NCBI GenBank assembly: GCA_963786985.1
Contig: CAWBBL010000015.1
Span: forward strand, 124,001 to 188,000
Direction: 5' to 3'
Length of the DNA: 64,000 bases
DNA from: Desertimonas sp963786985
GTDB taxonomy: Bacteria; Actinomycetota; Acidimicrobiia; Acidimicrobiales; Ilumatobacteraceae
Shown here one piece after another: positions 57,722 through 64,000 of the stretch. The notes under the pieces were generated by a model that was not told the origin of the DNA, ran no database searches, and worked only from the letters and a program-made list of their open reading frames with translations. The translations under genes were made by a program, and so were the position numbers. Numbering within the stretch: the stretch's first letter is position 1; each line of letters opens with the position of its first letter.

Positions 57722-60700
57722 GTGTTCCTCAGATCGCTGACCCTCAAAGGCTTCAAGTCCTTCGCCGAGGCCACGACCCTCGAGCTCGAGCCGGGCGTCA
57801 CGGTCGTCGTCGGCCCCAACGGCTCGGGCAAATCGAACGTCGTCGATGCCATCGCCTGGGTGCTCGGCGCCCAGGCGCCGTCGGCGGTGCGCAGCCAGAA
57901 GATGGACGACGTGATCTTCGCCGGAACGGCGAGCCGCCCGGCGCTCGGCCGCGCCGAGGTCAGCCTGACGATCGACAACTCCGCCGGCATCCTGCCGATC
58001 GAGTTCTCCGAGGTCACCGTCAAGCGCACGTTGTTCCGCAGCGGCGACAGCGAATACGCCATCAACAACGTGCCGTGCCGCCTGCTCGATGTCCAGGAGT
58101 TGCTGTCCGATGCCCGGGTCGGCCGCCAGCAGCACGTCATCGTCAGCCAGGGCCAGATCGACGCCGTACTCAACGCTCGCCCGGAAGAGCGCCGGGCGAT
58201 CATCGAGGAGGCCGCCGGCGTCCTCAAGTACCGCAAGCGCAAAGAGAAGGCGGAACGCCGCCTCGACGCCACCGAAGCGAACCTCCTGCGATTGCAGGAC
58301 CTGCTCCGCGAGGTCCGCCGCCAGCTGCGGCCCCTCGAACGCCAGGCCGAGGCGGCCCAACGACATGGTGAGCTGACCGCCGAGCTCAGTGGACTGCGCG
58401 TCTACGTCGCCGGGCGGGAGATCGCCGCCCTGCGCACCAAGCTGACCACCCTGGCCGAGACCCGCGTTCGAGCGGCCGACGAGGAGACCCGGCTGAAGGC
58501 TGAGCTGATCGCCCTCGACACCGATGTGGTCGCCCTCGAGGCCGAGCTGACGGCGCGGGGCGCTGACGACGTCAGCGATCGGCTCGCCCGCGCCGAGCAA
58601 CTGGGCGAACGCGCCCGCGGCCTGTCGGCGATCATCACCGAACGCGCTCGCCGGCTGGAGAGCGACCGCGGGCAACTGCTCGACGAAGCCGTCGTCGCTT
58701 CGCTGGAGGCCGACGCGGGACGGCATCGCAGCGAGCTCGAACTCGTTCGCGGCACCATCGAGGAGGTCGGTCCGCAGCTCGAGGCGCTGGCCGCCGAGGA
58801 GGCCGCGTTCGCCGCCGAGCGGGCTGAGGTGCTCGGATCGCTCGACGCGCTACCCGGGTCGAGCGCGAGCAGCGCCCTCGCCGAGGTGCGTGGTGAGTTG
58901 CGCACCCGACAGTCGGCGTGCGAACACGGTGCAGCCGAGCTGATCCGTTCGCGCAGTCGCAGCGACGCGCTGTCCGCTCGGCTCGCCCGACTCGACGAGC
59001 TGGCCGTACAGCATCGTCATGATTGCCTGGCCATCGAGCTGCTCGAGGCACCGTTGGTCGACGAGATCGCCACGGCCGAACGTCGCCGCACCGAGTCGGA
59101 GGACGCCCACGCGGCGGCCGCCGAGCGAGCTCGGCAGGCGGCCGAAGTGTTGTCGAACCTCGATGCGCGCGTCGAGGCGCTGCAGCTCGCTCTCGACGCC
59201 GCCCATGCCCAGGCCGGCGCCGAGCACCTCGCCGGAGGCAACGGCGTGCTCGGCGCGTTGCTCGACTTCGTGCGCATCGAACCTGGCTGGGAGAGCGCCG
59301 TCGAGGCGGCCCTCGGGGAATCACTCGCGGCCGTCGTCGTCACCGACGTCGAAGCAGCCGCTCGGGCGCTACGGGCGTTACGCGCTTCGGACACAAACGG
59401 AGCTGTCATCGCCCTCGAACGCGGCGTCGCCCGGTCCCCGAACACGGTGACCATCGGCGAGCCAGTGCGACCGCACGTCGGCGCGACACGTCCCGATGTC
59501 GACGGTCTGCTCGACGGCTTGCTGGCGAACGCTCGCTGTGTCGACAGCCTCGCGGACGCCGCCAGCGCGGCGCTCGCCACTCCTCATGGGATCATCGTCA
59601 CGCCAGCCGGAGATCGCCTCGGACCGGCTCTGTGGCGGGTCAGCGCGTCTTCGTCCGGCGGTGTCACGGCCGCGGCCTTGGCCGAGGCGCAGGCGCGCCG
59701 GACTGCAGCTGAACGGTCGCTCGTCGAAGCCCAGGGCAGCGAGGCGGCGGCGTCCAGTGCCGTGGTCGCGACACGGCACCAAGCGGCCGAGATCGCCGAG
59801 CGCCTCGAGGCCAACGATCGCCGGTTCACCGCCGCGGCGGAGGCGCTCGCCCGAGTTCAGGCCGAGCGCCGCGAGATCCTCGTCGAGCAGGAGCCGTTGG
59901 CGGCCCGGACCGACGAACTGACCGAGATCGTGGCCGCCGAGCGGCGGCGAATCGCCGAGTTGGAGGCGGTCATGCCTGGGCTCGAGGCCGGCGAGTCGGC
60001 GGAGGCCGAGGCGGCACGCACCCAGCAGGAGGTGCGCGGTGGACTCGATGCCCGGGCCACGCTGCTCAGCGGCAGGCGACGCGACCTCGAGGTGCGGGCG
60101 GCCGGCCTTGGCGAGCGGGCAGCGCTCCTCGAGCAGCGCCTCGGGGAGATCGAGCGCCGCCTTGTCGTCGATGCCGAAGCGCGAGCGAACGCCGAACAGC
60201 GGCGGACGTCGATCGAACGAGTGCTGGCGGCGCTCGGCCGCCTGGTGAGCTTCGTCCAGGTCAGGCGGGACACGATCGACCGGCTGCGGGACGACCTCGC
60301 CGAGCGGCGTCAGCGGCACGCCGAGCAGGTCGGGGCGCTCTCCGCCCGACTCGAGGAACGGCGCAGCCGGCGGCATCTCGTCGAGCGTCAGCTCGACGAA
60401 GTTCGCGAACGGGCGCGGCGGGCGGAGGTCGACGAGACCGAAGCCCGGCTACGCGTCGAGTCGGCCGTCGAGATGCTGCGTCACGACTGCGACGTCGAGC
60501 CCGAAGTCGCCGAGTCGGCCGACCCACCCGAATTGCCGGAAGGTGTCACGGCGCCGGCCCGACTGCGCGAGCTCGACCGTGAGCTGCGCCTGCTCGGTCC
60601 GATCAACCCGCTCGCTCTCGAGGAGTTCACCGAGTTGCAGCAGCGCCACGCCTTCCTCGACGAGCAACTCGAGGACGTGCGGACGACACGGCGGGAGTTG

Positions 60701-61195
60701 ACAAGGGTGATCAAGGCCGTCGATCACGAGATCCAGACGGTGTTCGCCACCGCCTTCGCCGACGTCGCCGATCACTTCGCCGCCCTCTTCGGCAACCTCT
60801 TCCCGGGTGGCACGGGACGCCTCGTGCTCACCCAGCCGGAGGACCTCCTGGAGACCGGCATCGACGTGGAGGCCAAACCCGGCGGGAAGAACGTCAAGAA
60901 GTTGTCACTGCTCTCTGGCGGCGAGCGCAGCCTCACCGCGTTGGCCTTCCTGTTCGCGGTGTTCCGCAGCCGGCCATCTCCGTTCTACGTGATGGACGAG
61001 GTCGAGGCGGCCCTCGACGACGTCAACCTGCATCGCTTCCTCGGCCTCGTCGCCGAGTTCCGCGAGGAAGCGCAGCTGCTCATCGTCAGTCACCAGAAGC
61101 GCACGATGGAGGCCGCCGACTGCCTGTTCGGCGTGACGATGCAGCCCGGAGGCAGCTCCAAGGTGCTCTCCGAGCGGGCCACCGTGCCCTCCTGA
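57722..61195 (+). CDS. smc: Chromosome segregation ATPase SMC
   Basis: Seen: 1157 residues. N-terminal Walker A VVGPNGSGKSNVVDAI (about residue 30), hinge about 495-620 (NGVLGALLDFVRIEP and RPDVDGLLDGLLANARC), two long coiled coils, and the C-terminal head with LSLLSGGERSLTALAFL and Walker B YVMDEVEAALDD. Known: SMC with ScpAB organises the chromosome. GTG 57722 has TAGCTT 10 nt upstream. Codons before it in frame extend into repeat B and are excluded. Confidence 0.96.
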   Translation: MFLRSLTLKGFKSFAEATTLELEPGVTVVVGPNGSGKSNVVDAIAWVLGAQAPSAVRSQKMDDVIFAGTASRPALGRAEVSLTIDNSAGILPIEFSEVTVKRTLFRSGDSEYAINNVPCRLLDVQELLSDARVGRQQHVIVSQGQIDAVLNARPEERRAIIEEAAGVLKYRKRKEKAERRLDATEANLLRLQDLLREVRRQLRPLERQAEAAQRHGELTAELSGLRVYVAGREIAALRTKLTTLAETRVRAADEETRLKAELIALDTDVVALEAELTARGADDVSDRLARAEQLGERARGLSAIITERARRLESDRGQLLDEAVVASLEADAGRHRSELELVRGTIEEVGPQLEALAAEEAAFAAERAEVLGSLDALPGSSASSALAEVRGELRTRQSACEHGAAELIRSRSRSDALSARLARLDELAVQHRHDCLAIELLEAPLVDEIATAERRRTESEDAHAAAAERARQAAEVLSNLDARVEALQLALDAAHAQAGAEHLAGGNGVLGALLDFVRIEPGWESAVEAALGESLAAVVVTDVEAAARALRALRASDTNGAVIALERGVARSPNTVTIGEPVRPHVGATRPDVDGLLDGLLANARCVDSLADAASAALATPHGIIVTPAGDRLGPALWRVSASSSGGVTAAALAEAQARRTAAERSLVEAQGSEAAASSAVVATRHQAAEIAERLEANDRRFTAAAEALARVQAERREILVEQEPLAARTDELTEIVAAERRRIAELEAVMPGLEAGESAEAEAARTQQEVRGGLDARATLLSGRRRDLEVRAAGLGERAALLEQRLGEIERRLVVDAEARANAEQRRTSIERVLAALGRLVSFVQVRRDTIDRLRDDLAERRQRHAEQVGALSARLEERRSRRHLVERQLDEVRERARRAEVDETEARLRVESAVEMLRHDCDVEPEVAESADPPELPEGVTAPARLRELDRELRLLGPINPLALEEFTELQQRHAFLDEQLEDVRTTRRELTRVIKAVDHEIQTVFATAFADVADHFAALFGNLFPGGTGRLVLTQPEDLLETGIDVEAKPGGKNVKKLSLLSGGERSLTALAFLFAVFRSRPSPFYVMDEVEAALDDVNLHRFLGLVAEFREEAQLLIVSHQKRTMEAADCLFGVTMQPGGSSKVLSERATVPS

Positions 61196-61225
61196 CGATC
61201 ACGCGTCGGTAGCGTCGGCGGCGAT

Positions 61226-62317
61226 ATGGAGTGGATCTTCCTCGTCCTCATCGCGGTGGTGATCGTCTTCGGCATCGGCGTGCTGGTCTGGAACCGCCGC
61301 CGGGCCGGACAGGCCACGGCCCCTCCGACGGCACCAGCCCCGACGCGTCCCGACCGGCCCCCGCCGGCGGCGACGACGGCCGTTGCCGAACCGCCGGCGC
61401 CGGTCGTCGAGGCACCGACGTTCCGCGGCCGGCTCGCCCGGGCGCGAACGGCGTTCACCGGTGCGTTCGTCGGCGTGCTCAGCCGCGGCGGCATCACGGA
61501 CGCGACGTGGGACGACCTCGAGGAGGCGTTGCTCCGTGCCGACGTCGGTCTCGGGGTGACCACCGACCTCCTCGGCGGTCTGCGCGCGACGGTGAAGGCG
61601 AAGGAGATCACCCAGCCCGACGTGCTGCTCGATGCCCTGCGCCAGGAGATGAAGCAGCGCCTCGCTGGCACCGATCGCACGCTGCACTTCGACGGCGACC
61701 GGCGACCCAACGTGTGGCTGTTCGTCGGCGTCAACGGCGTCGGCAAGACGACGAGCATCGGCAAGGTCGCCAATCAGCAGGCCGCCGCCGGTCATCGCGT
61801 GCTGCTCGCCGCCGGCGACACGTTCCGGGCGGCTGCCGCCGAGCAGCTGTCGACGTGGGCCGAGCGGTCCGGCGCCGAGCTCGTCAGGGGAAGCGAGGGG
61901 GGCGATCCGAGCGCGGTCGTGTTCGATTCGATCGAACGGGCGGCATCGCGCGACATCGACCTCGTGTTGGCCGACACCGCCGGTCGCCTGCATACCAAGA
62001 CGAACCTGATGGAGGAGCTGCGCAAGGTCCGCAGGGTCGCCGATCGGGGCGTCGGAACGGTCACCGAGTCGCTGCTCGTCATCGATGCGACCACCGGTCA
62101 GAACGGTGTCGCCCAAGCCCGCCAGTTCGGCGAGGCCACCGAGCTCACCGGCATCGTGCTCACCAAGCTCGACGGTTCGGCCAAGGGTGGGATCGTGTTC
62201 GCGGTGGAGACCGAGCTGGGCATTCCCGTCAAGCTCGTCGGCCTCGGCGAGTCGATCGGTGATCTCGTCCCGTTCGACCCCGACGAGTTCGTCGACGCCC
62301 TGTTCGAGGCGGCCTGA
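61226..62317 (+). CDS. ftsY: Signal recognition particle receptor FtsY
   Basis: Seen: 363 residues. A single N-terminal membrane helix (MEWIFLVLIAVVIVFGIGVL) and a Pro/Ala-rich linker precede the NG domains: VNGVGKTTSIGKVANQ (G1), AGDTFRAAAAEQL, LADTAGRLH, TKLDGSAKGG and VGLGESIGDLVPFD. Known: FtsY docks SRP-ribosome complexes to the membrane. ATG 61226 with TAGCGT 10 nt upstream. Usually found just after smc, as here. Confidence 0.95.
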   Translation: MEWIFLVLIAVVIVFGIGVLVWNRRRAGQATAPPTAPAPTRPDRPPPAATTAVAEPPAPVVEAPTFRGRLARARTAFTGAFVGVLSRGGITDATWDDLEEALLRADVGLGVTTDLLGGLRATVKAKEITQPDVLLDALRQEMKQRLAGTDRTLHFDGDRRPNVWLFVGVNGVGKTTSIGKVANQQAAAGHRVLLAAGDTFRAAAAEQLSTWAERSGAELVRGSEGGDPSAVVFDSIERAASRDIDLVLADTAGRLHTKTNLMEELRKVRRVADRGVGTVTESLLVIDATTGQNGVAQARQFGEATELTGIVLTKLDGSAKGGIVFAVETELGIPVKLVGLGESIGDLVPFDPDEFVDALFEAA

Positions 62318-62331
62318 CGGATGGACCAACG

Positions 62332-62811
62332 ATGAACGAACCAGAACCGACGATGCCCAGTGAGGTCTCCGGCGAACTCGGCGCGTTCGACCGATTCGCG
62401 ACGAATGCGTCGAGGTTCGTCAGCCGCGCCAATTTCTTCGCCGCGTGCGTCTTGCTCGTGCTGATCTGGGCACCCTCGTATTTCCTGATCGATGATGTCG
62501 ACACCTGGCAATTGATCATCAACACGGCGACGACGATCGTCACCTTCCTCATGGTTGCGCTGCTCCAGAACAGTCAGACTCGGTCGGACCATGCCATCCA
62601 GCACAAGCTCAACGCGATCGCCGATGGTCTCGCTGACCTGATGGACCACCTGGCTGTCGAGAACGACGACGACCAGTTGCGACGCGACCGAATGGAGTTG
62701 CACCGGGCGGTCGGCCTGGAGTCCCGGGAAACCACGAGCAGACGTACTCGTCGGGGGCACCCGAACGACGGGTCGTCGGCGGGCGATCAGTCGGCGACGA
62801 CGGGGGCGTAG
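62332..62811 (+). CDS. Low-affinity iron permease-like membrane protein
   Basis: Seen: 159 residues with two membrane helices (ANFFAACVLLVLIWAPSYF and LIINTATTIVTFLMVALLQN) joined by VDTWQL, then NSQTRSDHAIQHKLN and a charged tail. This is the signature of the low-affinity iron permease family. Known: most bacterial members are untested. ATG 62332 used; 62353 possible. Its end overlaps the convergent MFS gene by 25 bases. Confidence 0.75.
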   Translation: MNEPEPTMPSEVSGELGAFDRFATNASRFVSRANFFAACVLLVLIWAPSYFLIDDVDTWQLIINTATTIVTFLMVALLQNSQTRSDHAIQHKLNAIADGLADLMDHLAVENDDDQLRRDRMELHRAVGLESRETTSRRTRRGHPNDGSSAGDQSATTGA

Positions 62812-64000
62812 TCCGGCTGGCGTTGGCGGCCGCGCCACACGTAGCGGGTGAGCACGACGCCCCGGCGGTGGGCCGTGTAGGCGACGATCAAGATCGTGCC
62901 GAGGGCGGTGAGGCCGCCTCCGCCGATCAGCGTCCAGCGTGCCCCGGCGTGTTCGGCGACCCATCCGAGCAGCGGTGCCCCGACGGGCGTGCCGCCCATG
63001 AACACGGCCAGGTAGAGGGCCAGGACCCGCCCGCGCATCGCCGGGTCGGCGGCCATCTGGACGAACGAGTTGGCAGCCGTCATCAGCGTCATCGACGTGA
63101 TCCCGGCGACGGGCAGGACGAGGGCGAACGTCAGGTAGGTCGGCATCAGCCCGGCGGCGAGGGTGACGAGACCGAACACGATCGCCGCGACGACGACGAG
63201 GCGCTGGCTCGATGACGTTCGCCGGGCAGCGATCAGCGCCCCGGTCAACGAGCCGACGGCGAGGATCGAGCCGAGGATGCCGTACTCTCCGGCGCCCTTG
63301 CCGTACACCTCGGTGGCCATCAGCGCGGTGGTCATCTGGAAGTTGAAACCGAACGTCCCGGCGACGAACAGGATCGCCATCACGAGCACGATGTCCGGCC
63401 GGGAACGGACGTAGGCGATGCCGTCGCGCAGTTGCCCCTTGGCTCGCGGCAGCTTCGGGACCGGATGCAGCTCCTCGCTGCGCATGCGCTTCAGGGCGAC
63501 GAGGACGGCCAGGTAGGTGCCGCTGTTGAGGAGGATCACCCAGCCGCTGGCACCGACACCGGAGCCGAGCAGGGCGATGACCCCGCCGGCCACGGCCGGG
63601 CCGATCATCCGCCCGAGGTTGAACGAAGCGGAGTTGAGGGCCACGGCGTTGGTGAGCGTCTCGCGGCCGACCATCTCGTTGACGAAGGCCTGGCGGGCCG
63701 GCGTGTCGAACGCCGCGGCGGTCCCGAAGGCGAAGGCGATGACATAGACGTGCCACGCCTCGACGACACCCGTGATGGCGAGGACGCCGAGGAGTGCGGC
63801 AGTCGTCGACATGGCGATCTGCGTGACCATCATCACCGACCGCTTGGAGAACCGGTCGGCGATCACCCCGGCGAACGGCGAGAACAGCAGGATCGGCAGG
63901 AACTGCAGGCCCGTCGTCAGGCCGAGGGCGCCGGCGCTGCCGGTGAGGGCGAGGACCAGCCAGTCCTGGGCAACGCGCTGCATCCACGTCCCGGTGTTGG
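62787..64000 (-). CDS. MFS exporter (EntS-like), N-terminus beyond window
   Basis: Seen: at least 404 residues in frame to the window edge, with about 11-12 hydrophobic helices; the first visible part reads NTGTWMQRVAQDWLVLAL, so the true start is outside. MFS features include GVIADRFSKRSVMMV (loop 2-3 motif A) and GPAVAGGVIALLG. Most similar to the DHA3/EntS type that exports enterobactin or drugs. Substrate unknown. Next to the iron-permease-like gene, which may or may not be meaningful. Confidence 0.82.
   Translation of the reverse strand, partial: NTGTWMQRVAQDWLVLALTGSAGALGLTTGLQFLPILLFSPFAGVIADRFSKRSVMMVTQIAMSTTAALLGVLAITGVVEAWHVYVIAFAFGTAAAFDTPARQAFVNEMVGRETLTNAVALNSASFNLGRMIGPAVAGGVIALLGSGVGASGWVILLNSGTYLAVLVALKRMRSEELHPVPKLPRAKGQLRDGIAYVRSRPDIVLVMAILFVAGTFGFNFQMTTALMATEVYGKGAGEYGILGSILAVGSLTGALIAARRTSSSQRLVVVAAIVFGLVTLAAGLMPTYLTFALVLPVAGITSMTLMTAANSFVQMAADPAMRGRVLALYLAVFMGGTPVGAPLLGWVAEHAGARWTLIGGGGLTALGTILIVAYTAHRRGVVLTRYVWRGRQRQPDYAPVVAD

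Noticed and set aside
1..64000. CRISPR arrays, phage or insertion sequences
   Set aside because: No regularly spaced repeats with unique spacers and no transposase, integrase (other than Xer) or phage structural gene was found.

Overview
This 64 kb window is a continuous piece of a high-GC actinobacterial chromosome. It holds about 64 protein genes and one unfinished gene at the right edge. No rRNA, tRNA, CRISPR array, transposase or phage gene was seen. Four features fix the actinobacterial assignment: the order comM-dprA-xerC-whiG-(M23)-rpsB-tsf-pyrH-frr-cdsA-dxr-rseP-ispG, a NucS mismatch endonuclease, a mycothiol-type formaldehyde dehydrogenase (MscR), and a fused 2-oxoglutarate E2/E1 enzyme (Kgd). 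There is also an F420/LLM-type oxidoreductase. By inference the host is an acidimicrobial lineage (Ilumatobacter-like); the window contains no 16S gene to test this.

Layout. 55-14381: DNA uptake/recombination, then translation, lipid and isoprenoid housekeeping genes. 14473-22708: mostly minus-strand genes (manA, mscR, nucS, a DinB-like protein, an AraC regulator, cysQ, ettA) around a plus-strand membrane hydrolase pair. 22830-26547: kgd. 26595-40278: mixed metabolism (HAD phosphatase, a NYN-S1 nuclease, xthA, a GH13 glucosidase, a UvrD-like helicase, an LLM oxidoreductase, an alpha/beta hydrolase, an acyl-CoA racemase, pckG, rpmB). 40428-45909: an imelysin / di-heme oxidoreductase / imelysin-like / HTTM operon, probably tied to iron or redox at the cell surface. 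45939-53776: a DhaL-type kinase, recG, DUF2461, a TlpA-CcdA pair, rsmD, coaD and a DivIVA-like coiled coil. 53814-64000: DUF177, rpmF, plsX, acpP, rnc, mutM, smc, ftsY, an iron-permease-like protein and a truncated MFS exporter.

Two things recur. First, many genes start 6-10 nt after a TANNNT hexamer with no Shine-Dalgarno sequence, which points to leaderless mRNAs; I used this to choose several starts (xerC, frr, kgd, rsmD and others). Second, short multi-arm palindromic DNA elements occur between genes (16571-16646, 57586-57661, 54323-54401, 20958-21007) and inside coding linkers (23022-23070 in kgd, 44789-44859 in the HTTM gene, 40046-40087 in rpmB).

Two essential genes, cdsA and kgd, each appear split by a single +1 frame change in a disordered linker. 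In kgd the break coincides with one of the palindromes. Sequencing or assembly error at hairpins is the simplest explanation, but real frameshifts or internal starts are not excluded.
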